Source: Paracoccus sp. (in: a-proteobacteria) (lineage in GTDB: Bacteria; Pseudomonadota; Alphaproteobacteria; Rhodobacterales; Rhodobacteraceae). From it: a stretch of DNA of 64,000 nt. Location of the stretch: NCBI RefSeq assembly GCF_030538655.1, contig NZ_JAUNTO010000005.1, positions 1-64,000 on the forward strand. The letters run 5' to 3'. The stretch's first letter is position 1. Each line of letters opens with the position of its first letter. This document shows positions 16,177 through 24,888 of the stretch, one piece after another. Made by a program: the position numbers and the translations under genes. The notes below the pieces were generated by a model. The model was not told the origin of the DNA. It worked only from the letters and a program-made list of their open reading frames with translations, and made no database searches.

Positions 16177-17395
16177 CCCCTTTACCGAGGCCCCCGAAGA
16201 GGTCACGCGCTATTTCGATTCCAAGCGCCGCCGCCCCAGCTATGACTGGCGCGATGTTGCGCCCTATGAGCACGCCACCGATTTTACGGTGGCAAAGACG
16301 ACCGGTTATGACGTGCTGGAGGATATTCGCAAGGCCGTCTCGGATGCCCGCCGCAATTACAAGGACTTTGGCGAGTTCGCCGACGAACTGGAGCCGATCC
16401 TGCGCAAGAAGGGTTGGTGGGGTTTCCAGAAGCACCCAGAGACGGGCGAGGTCGTTCGTCTTGGGGCGCTGCACCGGCTGCGCACGATCTACTGGGCGAA
16501 CATGTCCACCGCTCGCGCGGCGGGCGAATGGGAGCGGACCCAAAGGACCAAGCGCGCGCTGCCCTTTCTGATCTATGAGCTGTCCTCGGCCGAGAACAAA
16601 CGCCCGCTGCACGTCAGTTGGGTTGGCACCATCCTGCCGGTCGATCATGTCTGGTGGACCACGCACTATCCGCCGAACGGCTGGCTGTGCAAATGCCGGG
16701 TGCGCCAGATCACCCGGCGCGAAGCGCTGCGGAACAACTATGACCCGGATGCGCCCGCACCAGCCGTCGAAACCTATCGCTGGACCAACGCCCGCACTGG
16801 CGAGGTGGTCGAGGTGCCTAAGGGCATCGACCCCGGCTGGCAGGGCAACCCCGGCCTGCGTCGGGTCGAGAATGCGCAAAAGTTGCTGGCGGGGCGGTTG
16901 GCTGAAATGTCTGACGCGCAACGCAGTGCGGCGGTGGCGGACCTGACGTCTGGGCGCAAGTTCCGCGCCATTGCCGACGGCGATTTTCCGTATCGCGGGC
17001 CGGGCGATCACAGCCCTGAAAATCGCGCCCTTGGTCATGTGGCCGAGCCTGTGGCCTCGCTGCCTGACGATCTGGCACGGCTGATGCAGACCGATGCGCC
17101 AGTGGTCGAGTTCTCGGTCGCCGACGCCCATCATCAGCGTGTCGAGAAGCGTGACGAGCGGTCATATCTGTCAGCGCCTGATTATGGTGTGGTTCAAAAG
17201 ATGCTGTTGCAAGGGCGCATGGCCCGATCAATCGGCCACGACCGGACTTTTGGATTTAGCGTCGAGCACGAAGGAACGATGTGGTGGGCCGCAACAGTGC
17301 GCACCGCCGACGGCAAGCGCGTATTCCTGCGGCACCTTTATAAGCGTGGCCAGAACGGTGGCCTGCCGTCAAAAGGCTGGATGTGGGTGGATTGA
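16157..17395 (+). CDS. Mu gp30/F-type head morphogenesis protein with extra C-terminal domain
   Basis: 412 aa. The first 200 residues are the phage_Mu_F minor head domain, with the conserved THYPPNGWLCKCRVRQITRR box. The last 95 residues (about 315-412), including HHQRVEKRDERSYLS and IGHDRTFGFSVEHEG, form a separate domain. Its charged, His-bearing pattern resembles the phage-borne Barnase/EndoU/RelE-like nuclease domains often fused to this family; this assignment is inference. Mu F is injected or stays in the head, so the tail domain could act in the host cell. Confidence 0.8.
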   Translation: MATSDDNPFTEAPEEVTRYFDSKRRRPSYDWRDVAPYEHATDFTVAKTTGYDVLEDIRKAVSDARRNYKDFGEFADELEPILRKKGWWGFQKHPETGEVVRLGALHRLRTIYWANMSTARAAGEWERTQRTKRALPFLIYELSSAENKRPLHVSWVGTILPVDHVWWTTHYPPNGWLCKCRVRQITRREALRNNYDPDAPAPAVETYRWTNARTGEVVEVPKGIDPGWQGNPGLRRVENAQKLLAGRLAEMSDAQRSAAVADLTSGRKFRAIADGDFPYRGPGDHSPENRALGHVAEPVASLPDDLARLMQTDAPVVEFSVADAHHQRVEKRDERSYLSAPDYGVVQKMLLQGRMARSIGHDRTFGFSVEHEGTMWWAATVRTADGKRVFLRHLYKRGQNGGLPSKGWMWVD

Positions 17396-17727
17396 GGCGG
17401 TGGGGTGCGTCACTTTCCCGCGCAGCGCAAGTGGCTGCCTGACGACGTGCCCGCCTCAATGCAGATATGCGGTCCGCGAGGCCAGAATTCAACCCTTCCA
17501 GTGCCCTTCAAAAAAATGCATCAGGAGCGGCGTGGCCTTTTATTTGGCCCCTGTGTGCCCGAAGCCGCCGCGCACCCCTTCTAGGGGCTTTTATCCGGCT
17601 TCCAAAAGTGATCTGGGGGCCGGTACCCGGTGTGGTTATCGACTTAGCGTCATGCTAGGCATAAAATTGCGAACCGGGTAGTAACGCCACTGGCGTTCAT
17701 CGCGCCAGCACGGGTTAGACCCGGCGC
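17396..17727. other. 332-bp stretch without a convincing gene
   Basis: An open frame from 17405 (VRHFPAQRKWLPDDVP...) looks like a decayed fragment and is not assignable. There is a weak CCCCT-AGGGG hairpin followed by CTTTTA at 17575-17592 and an AACGCC-GGCGTT hairpin at 17683-17697. A promoter for the head operon may lie here but no strong -35/-10 pair was seen. Confidence 0.4.
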
Positions 17728-18750
17728 ATGAGCACCAAACCTGAAACCTCCTCCTTCAACTCCAATCACGCCGCCACAGAGGCGGCAGTTCTGGCGTTTC
17801 AGATCGCTGCCCCTGACCCCACCCACGCGGCGGTGGGCAGCGTCAGCGCGCCGGAATGGGTGCAGGTGTTCCCGGCCGGCCCGGTCGTCACCGCAAATGA
17901 CGGCCGGGTCTTTCGCCTGACCGATCCGGCCGCGTTGGTTGCCCGCATCATGGCCGGGCCGCTGCCGATCCTTGTTGATTACGACCACCGCAGCCATTTC
18001 GATCCGACCAATGGCGGTGACAGCGTGGCGGCGGGCTGGTCCGATCTGGTCGAGGTGCGAGCGGACGGCATCTGGGCGCGGGTCGAATGGACCGCCGCTG
18101 CCGCTGCCCGCATCGTCGCGCGCGAATGGCGTTTCATCAGCCCCGAGTTTCGCGTTGACCAGCTGACAGGCGAGATCGTGGCCCTGTCCGCAATCTCTCT
18201 GGTCAATCGCCCTGCCTTTTCTATGGCCGCGCTGGCGCGGTCGCAAACCACCAATGGAGACTCTGACATGAAGGCTATCGCCAAGGCCCTCGGCCTTTCC
18301 GATGATGCGGACGAGGCTGCGATCCTTACCGCGATCGAAACTGGCCGCATCGAACTGGCAGCGGCGCAGGCAGCCCCTGCACCCGACCGCTATATGCCGC
18401 GCGCGGATTATGACACCGCACTGGCTCGCGCCACCTCGGCCGAGGCTGAGGTGGCGTCGATCCGCAAGGCGGCGCGTGACGCCGAGATCGAAACCGTGCT
18501 GACTGCCGCCGTGTCCGAGGGCAAGATCGCCCCGGCGTCAAAGCCGCATTATGTCGCGCTGGCCGCGACCGATGCCGGGTTTGAGCAGGTCAAGCAGTTG
18601 TGCGCCGCGCTGCCCAAGGTCATCGCGGACCCGAACGTAACCCTGCCCGCCGCGCCTTCAGGCACGCTGTCCGACACCGAGCGCCACATCGCCGCCAGCC
18701 TTGGCCTGTCCGAGGCGGATTTCATCAAAACGCGCGGCGCTGCCGCCTGA
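17728..18750 (+). CDS. Mu gpI-type prohead protease/scaffold precursor
   Basis: 340 aa. Residues about 35-180 match the Mu I protease: PILVDYDHRSHF, then WRFISPEF and VNRPAF. The C-terminal half is Ala/Glu-rich, coiled and scaffold-like (DYDTALARATSAEAEVASIR). In Mu the scaffold Z is made from an internal start of the same frame; a matching internal ATG is listed separately. It guides capsid assembly and then degrades itself. Confidence 0.85.
   Translation: MSTKPETSSFNSNHAATEAAVLAFQIAAPDPTHAAVGSVSAPEWVQVFPAGPVVTANDGRVFRLTDPAALVARIMAGPLPILVDYDHRSHFDPTNGGDSVAAGWSDLVEVRADGIWARVEWTAAAAARIVAREWRFISPEFRVDQLTGEIVALSAISLVNRPAFSMAALARSQTTNGDSDMKAIAKALGLSDDADEAAILTAIETGRIELAAAQAAPAPDRYMPRADYDTALARATSAEAEVASIRKAARDAEIETVLTAAVSEGKIAPASKPHYVALAATDAGFEQVKQLCAALPKVIADPNVTLPAAPSGTLSDTERHIAASLGLSEADFIKTRGAAA
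18268..18750 (+). CDS. Nested scaffold protein (Mu Z-like), same frame as the protease
   Basis: An internal ATG with GGAG about nine bases upstream would give a 160-aa protein (MKAIAKALGLSDDADEAA...) equal to the scaffold part of the protease. This mirrors the I/Z arrangement of Mu. Translation from here is inferred. Confidence 0.55.
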   Translation: MKAIAKALGLSDDADEAAILTAIETGRIELAAAQAAPAPDRYMPRADYDTALARATSAEAEVASIRKAARDAEIETVLTAAVSEGKIAPASKPHYVALAATDAGFEQVKQLCAALPKVIADPNVTLPAAPSGTLSDTERHIAASLGLSEADFIKTRGAAA

Positions 18751-18766
18751 CCGAAGGACTGACCAA

Positions 18767-19168
18767 ATGGCCGTGACCAACGACCGCAATACACTGGAAC
18801 GTCAAGGCAGCCGCTTTGCTTATGAGGTTGCCGCAAATGCAGTAATCCACGCGGGCACCATCGTCTGCTTGCAGGCGGGCGCGGCTGTCCCCGGCGCGGC
18901 CACCGCCGGGCTGGTGACGGTCGGCATCGCCCAAGATGCCGCAGACAACAGCGGCGGTGCGAAAGGCGCCCGATCCGTCCAGGTGCGCACCGGCACCTTC
19001 CTGCTGGCCAACGCCGCAACCGATGCCGTCACCGCAGCCGAGATCGGCGCCGACTGCTTTGTCTTTGATAACGAGACGGTCGCCAAATCCAACGGCGGCA
19101 CGAACCGCCCCAAGGCGGGCCGCGTCCGCGCCGTCGAACCCGGCGGCGTCTGGGTGACCATCGCCTGA
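18767..19168 (+). CDS. DUF2190-like capsid-associated protein
   Basis: 133 aa, beta-rich with Gly/Ala turns (CLQAGAAVPGAATAGLVTVG, FLLANAATDAVTAAEIG). Proteins of this type lie between scaffold and major capsid genes and are thought to decorate or stabilise capsids. I chose the ATG at 18767, preceded by AAGGA. Confidence 0.65.
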   Translation: MAVTNDRNTLERQGSRFAYEVAANAVIHAGTIVCLQAGAAVPGAATAGLVTVGIAQDAADNSGGAKGARSVQVRTGTFLLANAATDAVTAAEIGADCFVFDNETVAKSNGGTNRPKAGRVRAVEPGGVWVTIA

Positions 19169-19190
19169 CCCTCAAACAAAGGACTAACCT

Positions 19191-20111
19191 ATGAGCACCC
19201 CTATCGCCCGCCGTGGCGCTGTAACCCGCGAAGTTCTGGAGGCCGTGAATACGGGCTTTCAGGCGATCTTTCAGGGCGCGTTTGCCAGCGCCGCACCGAC
19301 CTACACTCGCTTTACCGAGGTCGTGAACTCGACCGCGCTCGTCGAGACCTATGCGTGGCTGGGCCAGATCCCCGGCATGAAAGAATGGATCGCCGAACGC
19401 CACATCAAGCGCCTTGAGGCCGAGGCTTACATGCTGCGCAACCGCAAGTTCGAAGACACGGTTGCCGTCCAGCGCGAGGCGATCGAAGACGACAACGTCG
19501 GCACCTATGCCCCGGCCATTCGCGCCATGGCAATGGCTGCCGCCGAGCATCCCGAGGAACTGGCCTATCAGGCGCTGGCGTCTGGCTTTGCCGGTGCCTG
19601 CTATGACGGCCAGAACTTCTTTGACGCCGATCACCCGGTGGTCCGTGACGGTAAAGAGGTTTCGGTCTCGAACTATCAGGCGGGCAGCGGCCCGGCGTGG
19701 TTCCTGCTGTGCACCACGCGGCCAGTCAAGCCGATCATCTATCAGGACCGGATCAAGCCCGAGCTGATTATCCATGATGACCCGGCGAAATCCGACCGCG
19801 TGTTTATGAATGACGAGTTCCTTTATGGCACGCGCTCGCGCGGGGCTGCGGGCTACAGCTATTGGCAACTGGCCTATGGCTCCAAGGATGAGCTGAGTGC
19901 CGATGCGTTCAAAGAGTTCCGCGCCAAGATGGCCGGGCTGAAGGGTGACGGTGGGCGGCCGCTGAACATCGTGCCGAACCTGCTGGTCGTTCCGCCTGAA
20001 TTGGAAGACGCGGCCAACGAGATCGTGGGCGTTCAGCGCACCACCAGCGGCGCGGATAACCCGCAATACAAAAAAGCCGAGGTGCTGATGTCACCGTGGC
20101 TGGCCGCGTAA
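19191..20111 (+). CDS. Major capsid protein (Mu gpT type)
   Basis: 306 aa, like Mu gpT (305 aa). Typical segments: AVNTGFQAIFQGAFASAAP near the start, YAWLGQIPGMKEWI, and the C-terminal LNIVPNLLVVPPELEDAA. It forms the icosahedral head. AAAGGA lies upstream of the ATG. Confidence 0.92.
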   Translation: MSTPIARRGAVTREVLEAVNTGFQAIFQGAFASAAPTYTRFTEVVNSTALVETYAWLGQIPGMKEWIAERHIKRLEAEAYMLRNRKFEDTVAVQREAIEDDNVGTYAPAIRAMAMAAAEHPEELAYQALASGFAGACYDGQNFFDADHPVVRDGKEVSVSNYQAGSGPAWFLLCTTRPVKPIIYQDRIKPELIIHDDPAKSDRVFMNDEFLYGTRSRGAAGYSYWQLAYGSKDELSADAFKEFRAKMAGLKGDGGRPLNIVPNLLVVPPELEDAANEIVGVQRTTSGADNPQYKKAEVLMSPWLAA

Positions 20112-20124
20112 GGGGGGGGCGACG

Positions 20125-20472
20125 ATGGCACGTACCCCTCGCAAACCCGCCGCGCAGCCCGATAGTGCTGCCGATCTGGCCGCTGCCGCCGCGACCCTGT
20201 CGATCATGGATGGCAGCGATGTCGCCGATCTTGCCGATGATCTGCGCGAGATCGTCGCAGCGGTTGTCGTGGTCAGCGCCCCAGCAGGCCGCCGCCGCCG
20301 CGTCGGGCGCGCCTTTGATACGGTCCCGACCCGCATCCCGGTTGGCGATCTGTCGGCCTTCGAGCTGGCCGCGCTCCAGAACGACCCGGCGCTGAAGATC
20401 AGTTTCGAGCCGCTGACTGAGGACGAAGCCGCCGCGCTGGCCACTGTCAACGAGTTCAGTGTGGTCGAGTAA
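20125..20472 (+). CDS. HI1506-like Mu-family head-region protein
   Basis: 115 aa. The C-terminal pattern (IPVGDLSAFELAALQNDPAL, then ISFEPLTEDE) matches the small FluMu HI1506-type proteins encoded after the major capsid. The N-terminus is Ala-rich and helical. Structural or assembly role inferred. Confidence 0.7.
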   Translation: MARTPRKPAAQPDSAADLAAAAATLSIMDGSDVADLADDLREIVAAVVVVSAPAGRRRRVGRAFDTVPTRIPVGDLSAFELAALQNDPALKISFEPLTEDEAAALATVNEFSVVE

Positions 20473-20630
20473 TCCGAAAGGACATCAACAACCCAATTTA
20501 TGCAGCGGGCAAACGTCAATCCCCAGCATGAGGCCAAAGCCGCGCTCTGCGCGGCACGGGCCAAGCAACAGTGCGAAAATATGGGCGTGACAGCCGGGAA
20601 AGACCGGCACCCATTTTCAAGAGGTGTGAC

Positions 20631-20861
20631 ATGACCGCAACGATTGCTGACACAGATAATTCTCGCGTCGAGAACAGCCCGATCCGCCATCAATATCGTA
20701 TCCTGACCGATGGCGAAAAATACCAGATCGGTGCGATTAAGGATGCCGGTGAAAACTTCCTGCATGCTTTGCCGGAAGGGGCGTCCTCGCGTGAGTTGTC
20801 GATTGCCCGCACCAAAATCGAAGAGGCCGTGATGTGGGCCGTCAAGCATGTGACGGCCTGA
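20631..20861 (+). CDS. Acb2/Tad1-type cyclic-nucleotide sponge candidate
   Basis: 76 aa. From about residue 17 it shows a helical-hairpin signature: IRHQYRILTDGEKYQIGAIK, then ENFLHAL, then SRELSIARTKIEEAVMWAVK. This matches the Acb2/Tad1 hairpin family as I know it. Characterised members bind the signalling nucleotides of CBASS or Thoeris defences and so blunt them. The gene sits as an insert between two head genes with its own leader of about 160 bp. Sequestering activity is inferred from family only. Confidence 0.6.
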   Translation: MTATIADTDNSRVENSPIRHQYRILTDGEKYQIGAIKDAGENFLHALPEGASSRELSIARTKIEEAVMWAVKHVTA

Positions 20862-20864
20862 CCC

Positions 20865-21296
20865 ATGATCTACGCCACCCGCGCCACCATCATCACCGTT
20901 TATGGTCAGGACTTCCTGACCGATCTGACGCCGGTTGATGTGACCGATCCCGAGGCCACCGTCGATCAGGCGCTGGCGCAAGCCTCGGCCGAGATCGACG
21001 GCTGGCTGTCGGCGCGCTATCAGATCCCGCTGGCCCGCCAGCCTCGGGCGCTGGAACGGCCCTGCATCGACATCGCCGCCTATATTCTGGCCAACAGCCA
21101 CACCCGCCTGACCGTCACCATCGAGGATCGATACAAGCACGCCATCGCGCTCTTGAAGGACATCGGTGCGGGCCGGGCCGGTTTGGGCGATGCGGAACCC
21201 TCGGCCGCAATCGACGCGGGCGGCACCGCGTCCGGGGCTGATTTCGTCGCCAACCCGCGCCGCTTTCGGCGGCCCAATGGGCGGGGTGGCAACTGA
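20865..21296 (+). CDS. Mu gp36-type protein (DUF1320)
   Basis: 143 aa, usual size for DUF1320. Recognised from QALAQASAEIDGWLSARYQI, followed by CIDIAAYIL and RYKHAIALLKDIGAG. It is a head-tail connector component. Its stop overlaps the next ATG. Confidence 0.88.
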   Translation: MIYATRATIITVYGQDFLTDLTPVDVTDPEATVDQALAQASAEIDGWLSARYQIPLARQPRALERPCIDIAAYILANSHTRLTVTIEDRYKHAIALLKDIGAGRAGLGDAEPSAAIDAGGTASGADFVANPRRFRRPNGRGGN

Positions 21297-21799
21297 TGGG
21301 CGTCGCGCTGACCTTAGAAATCACCGATCGCGGCTTTGACGCCGTGGTCGCGGCGATGGCGCGGCTGGCCGACCCCGCCGATCAGTTCGAACTGATGGAC
21401 AGCATCGGCCGACTTGTCCAAGAGCAGACCCGCCACCGGATCAGCGCCGAAAAGACCGGGCCGGACGGCACAGCGTGGGCACCGAACCAGCGTGGGACGT
21501 CGATCCTTTATGCCAGCCACCGGCTGGCCGAGAGTATCGACTACATCGCGAACCTTGATGAGATCAAAGTCGGGTCGCCCTTGAACTATGCCCGTATCCA
21601 CCAGACCGGCGGCAAGATCAGCGCCAAGAGTGCAAAATCGCTGCGATTTTTCGCAGGCGCAAATAATCAGCCGATCTATGTCAAATCCGTTACCATCCCC
21701 GCGCGCCCCTATCTGGGGCTGTCCACCGAAAATATCGCCGACATCGAGGACGCTGTGGCCGAGTTCACCAGCGCCGTTTTTGAGGGGGCCGGCGAATGA
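21296..21799 (+). CDS. Mu gpG-type virion morphogenesis / tail completion protein
   Basis: 167 aa. Conserved pieces: IGRLVQEQTRHRI, GPDGTAWAPNQR, the NYARIHQTGGKI box and IPARPYLGLS near the end. The family joins heads and tails. Confidence 0.9.
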   Translation: MGVALTLEITDRGFDAVVAAMARLADPADQFELMDSIGRLVQEQTRHRISAEKTGPDGTAWAPNQRGTSILYASHRLAESIDYIANLDEIKVGSPLNYARIHQTGGKISAKSAKSLRFFAGANNQPIYVKSVTIPARPYLGLSTENIADIEDAVAEFTSAVFEGAGE

Positions 21800-22341
21800 A
21801 AATCAACGCCGTTCTGGAGGCCCTTAAAGCCCGCCTTGAAACCGCTTCGAAGGTCAGCCTTCAGGGTGACCTGCGCCGGTTCAATGTCGAGATTTCGCGC
21901 GGCCGGTTCGACGCCTTCGAACTGACCCGCGAAAGCTTCCACGCCCCGGCGATCCGGTTGGCCTTTCTGGGGGCCACGCGATCCAAGGCACAGGCCAATG
22001 GCCAGCGCCGCTATCTGGCCAGCATCGCGGCCTATATCATCACCGACACCGTGGCCCGCGCGGTGGCCGGCACGGATCTGATGGAGTGGGTCGCGGCCGA
22101 GGTCGAGCTGTGGCGACCGAATGTCGAGGGTGTGATCGGCCTTGCGCAGGATCAGCGGATGGAGGCGCTTTATACTGGCGAGGTCGATAAGCGCGGCGTG
22201 GCGCTGCATGCGGTGGCGTTCCAGATCCCGCTGCGCATCGGCGCGGATGAGATGGGCGCGGGGCCACATGACCAGCTGGCGATCCCGGATCACGCGGGCG
22301 ATCTGACCATCAGCCCGGCGAAGCTGGCGGAGGGCATCTGA
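21796..22341 (+). CDS. Mu gp37-type protein (DUF1834)
   Basis: 181 aa. The motif GQRRYLASIAAYIITD and the C-terminal VAFQIPLRI strand fit DUF1834. It follows gpG as in Mu and is probably a tail terminator. It marks the junction to the P2-type tail genes. Confidence 0.8.
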   Translation: MKINAVLEALKARLETASKVSLQGDLRRFNVEISRGRFDAFELTRESFHAPAIRLAFLGATRSKAQANGQRRYLASIAAYIITDTVARAVAGTDLMEWVAAEVELWRPNVEGVIGLAQDQRMEALYTGEVDKRGVALHAVAFQIPLRIGADEMGAGPHDQLAIPDHAGDLTISPAKLAEGI

Positions 22342-22892
22342 TGGCCAGCCTTGACCGCATCCTTGCCGAAATCATGCGCCAGCAGTCGGAAATCCATCGT
22401 CGCATGACAAACATGATCCGCGTCGGGCGCGTGACCGAGGTGGACGCCGCAAACGGCCTTGTCCGCGTCGATGTCGGGGCCGAGGGCGCGGCACTGGTGA
22501 CGCCACCAATCCCGTGGCCAGAACGCGCCGGGGCACGGCGCAGCTGGAACCCGCCGACCGTGGGCGAGGTGATGACGGTGTTTTCGCCAGGCGGCGAGGT
22601 CGGCGCAACATCGGTCGCGGCTTATGGGGGCTTTACCTCGGACACGCCCGCGCCATCGGGCGATGGCGATGCGGCCGTGTTCGCGATCGGTGGCGTGACG
22701 ATCACGGTGCAGGGCGATGCCGTGACGATTGAGGCCCCGACTGTAACGGTCAAGGCAGCGGATGTCCGGCTGGGCGGTGAGGGTGGCAAGCCGGTCGCCC
22801 GGATCGGAGACAAGGTCCACGTCCGCACCGGATCGTCGCAGGGAATGTGGGAGATTATTGAGGGGTCGTCAGTTGTGACGGCTGTGGATTAA
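22341..22892 (+). CDS. V: Baseplate spike protein (P2 V type)
   Basis: 183 aa. An N-terminal helix (ILAEIMRQQSEIHRRMTNMI) is followed by an OB-fold (GRVTEVDAANGLVRVDVG) and a beta-helix spike with VTVQGDAVTIEAPTVTVK-like repeats and the apex ARIGDKV. It forms the membrane-puncturing tip of the contractile tail. Confidence 0.88.
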   Translation: MASLDRILAEIMRQQSEIHRRMTNMIRVGRVTEVDAANGLVRVDVGAEGAALVTPPIPWPERAGARRSWNPPTVGEVMTVFSPGGEVGATSVAAYGGFTSDTPAPSGDGDAAVFAIGGVTITVQGDAVTIEAPTVTVKAADVRLGGEGGKPVARIGDKVHVRTGSSQGMWEIIEGSSVVTAVD

Positions 22893-22902
22893 GGGGCTGA
22901 AC

Positions 22903-23118
22903 ATGAAAATGACGAAAGACTATCGTGTAGCACAGCCGTTCTGGTTTGGGGGGCTGTTGCGAGAGGTCGGCGAGACCATCCGCCTGTCTGCGGCCGAGGC
23001 CAAATATCGCGGCGACGAAATCGAGCCAATCGAACTGCATAGCGCGCCGCCGTCGGCGCAAGAAGATCTCGTCCCAACGCGGTCACGCCGCCGCACGGCC
23101 GAGGGTCAGTCCGAATGA
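22903..23118 (+). CDS. Small unknown tail-region protein
   Basis: 71 aa, beginning MKMTKDYRVAQPFWFGGLLR and ending in a basic, Ser/Arg-rich tail. It lies between V and W, where P2 has no gene. Overlaps the W start. Function unknown. Confidence 0.55.
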   Translation: MKMTKDYRVAQPFWFGGLLREVGETIRLSAAEAKYRGDEIEPIELHSAPPSAQEDLVPTRSRRRTAEGQSE

Positions 23119-23450
23119 TCGGCATGGACCGCCATACCGGCCGCCGTCTGGACGGCTGGCCCCATATCCGGCAGTCGATCATTGACTTGCTGACCACGCG
23201 GATCGGCACGCGGGTAATGCGCCGTGATTACGGGTCAGAGGCCCCCAATCTGGTCGACCGCCCCAGCTCGGCCGAGACGGTACTGGATCGGTTTGTTGCT
23301 ATTGCCGAGGCGCTGGATCAGTGGGAGCCACGCGTCGAACTGACCGGGTTTGGATTAGTTTCGGCACGGGCTGATGGTCAGACCGTGATTGGCATCAGTC
23401 TGCGCGACCGTTCCAGTGGTGAACTGCGCCAGGTCGAGGTCACCGCATGA
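23115..23450 (+). CDS. W: Baseplate wedge protein (P2 W / gp25 type)
   Basis: 111 aa. Begins GMDRHTGRRLDGWPHIRQSI and carries the gp25 signature GTRVMRRDYGSEAP, the EPR core-bundle motif appearing as EPRVELTG. It links sheath and baseplate. Confidence 0.92.
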   Translation: MIGMDRHTGRRLDGWPHIRQSIIDLLTTRIGTRVMRRDYGSEAPNLVDRPSSAETVLDRFVAIAEALDQWEPRVELTGFGLVSARADGQTVIGISLRDRSSGELRQVEVTA

Positions 23451-24337
23451 CCTACAGCGCCATTGCCCTTGATCAAATCCCCGCACCCGATGTTGTTGAG
23501 GCGCTGGATTTCGAGACGATCCTTGCCGAAATGCGCGCTGATCTGGTGGCCCGTGCGCCGGAGCTGGCGGCGGTGCTGGCGTTGGAGAGCGAACCGCTCA
23601 ACAAACTGCTGGAGGTCTGCGCCTATCGCGAACTGATCCTGCGCGCGCGGGTCAATGACGCGGCGCGGGCGGTGATGTTGGCCACCGCCACCGGCAGCGA
23701 TCTAGATCATTTGGCGGCGCTGCTGGGCGTGGCCCGGTTGGAGGTGACGCCCGCCGATCCGACCGCCAGCCCGCCCCAGCCCGCCATTTACGAGGATGAC
23801 GCGGCGCTGCGCCTGCGGGCGCAACTGTCGCTGGAGGGTCTGTCCACCGCTGGCCCGCGCGGCAGCTATGAGTTTCACGCGCGATCCGCCTCTGCGGAAA
23901 TCGCTGACGTGGCCGTGGACAGCCCGACGCCGGGCACCGTGCGCGTGACCGTGCTGGCGCGGTCGGGCGACGGCACCGCCGATCAGCCGCTGCTGGATCG
24001 GGTCAATGCCGCACTGACGGATGAGCGGGTGCGCCCGCTGTGCGACACGGTGCAGGTGCAGTCGGCGACAATCACGCCCTATCAGATCGACGCGCAACTG
24101 ACCGTCGCGCCGGGACCTGACGCCGGTGTGGTGCGTGCCCGCGCACTGGATGCGGTCACGGCCTATACCGCCGCCGCCCGGCGTATCGGCCAGCCGGTTA
24201 CGCTGTCGGGCCTCTACGCGGCCCTGCACCGCGAGGGTGTGGCACGGGTGGCCCTGACCAGCCCGGCTGTAGAGGTCGCCCCCGGCCAGACCGGCGTGGC
24301 GCATTGCACCCAGATCACGGTCACGGTGGCGCAATGA
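23447..24337 (+). CDS. J: Baseplate wedge protein (P2 J type)
   Basis: 296 aa. Typical J-family features: PLNKLLEVCAYRELILRARV, ATGSDLDHLAALLGV and the central GPRGSYEFHARSASAEIADV, followed by PTPGTVRVTVL. It forms the wedge dimer with the next gene product. ATGA overlaps on both sides. Confidence 0.92.
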   Translation: MTYSAIALDQIPAPDVVEALDFETILAEMRADLVARAPELAAVLALESEPLNKLLEVCAYRELILRARVNDAARAVMLATATGSDLDHLAALLGVARLEVTPADPTASPPQPAIYEDDAALRLRAQLSLEGLSTAGPRGSYEFHARSASAEIADVAVDSPTPGTVRVTVLARSGDGTADQPLLDRVNAALTDERVRPLCDTVQVQSATITPYQIDAQLTVAPGPDAGVVRARALDAVTAYTAAARRIGQPVTLSGLYAALHREGVARVALTSPAVEVAPGQTGVAHCTQITVTVAQ

Positions 24338-24888
24338 CCAGCCTGTTACCCCCGAACAGCACGGCCACCGAACGCGCCGCCGAGGCCGTGACAGATCGCC
24401 CCGTGCCGGTGCCAGTGGCCGATCTGTGGTCCGCAGACCGCTGCCCGGCGGCGCATCTGCCGTGGCTGGCATGGGCGTTGTCGGTGGACGATTGGGACCC
24501 GGATTGGCCCGAGGATACCCAGCGTGCGGTGATCGCGGCCAGCGTCGAGGTGCACCGTTGCAAGGGCACGGTTTGGGCGATGCGCCGGGCGCTGGCGGTC
24601 GCGGGTCTGGGCGATGCCACGATACAAGAGGGCTGGTCAGCCAACCGCTATGACGGGGTGGTGCCGCGCAATGGCAGTCGCACCCGCAAGACGTCGGATC
24701 ACTGGGCCGAGTATCGCGTCACTCTGACCCGGCCCATGGCGATCCGGCAGGCCAGCCGCGCCCGCGCAATCCTGACTGCGGCGGCCCCGACGCGCTGTCA
24801 CCTCACGCAAATGAGCTATGCGCAAGCGGCACATCTTTACAACGGCACCGTCCCGCGCGGCGGTCAATATACGCGAGGAATTGTTTGA
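24334..24888 (+). CDS. I: Baseplate wedge/tail protein (P2 I type)
   Basis: 184 aa. Carries LPWLAWALSVDDWDPDWPED and the GTVWAMRRALAVAGL helix that define P2 gpI. It attaches the fibre to the wedge. Confidence 0.92.
   Translation: MTSLLPPNSTATERAAEAVTDRPVPVPVADLWSADRCPAAHLPWLAWALSVDDWDPDWPEDTQRAVIAASVEVHRCKGTVWAMRRALAVAGLGDATIQEGWSANRYDGVVPRNGSRTRKTSDHWAEYRVTLTRPMAIRQASRARAILTAAAPTRCHLTQMSYAQAAHLYNGTVPRGGQYTRGIV

Noticed and set aside
17405..17584. Possible Com-like zinc-finger translational regulator
   Set aside because: The place would suit com, but no frame shows the needed paired CxxC motifs.
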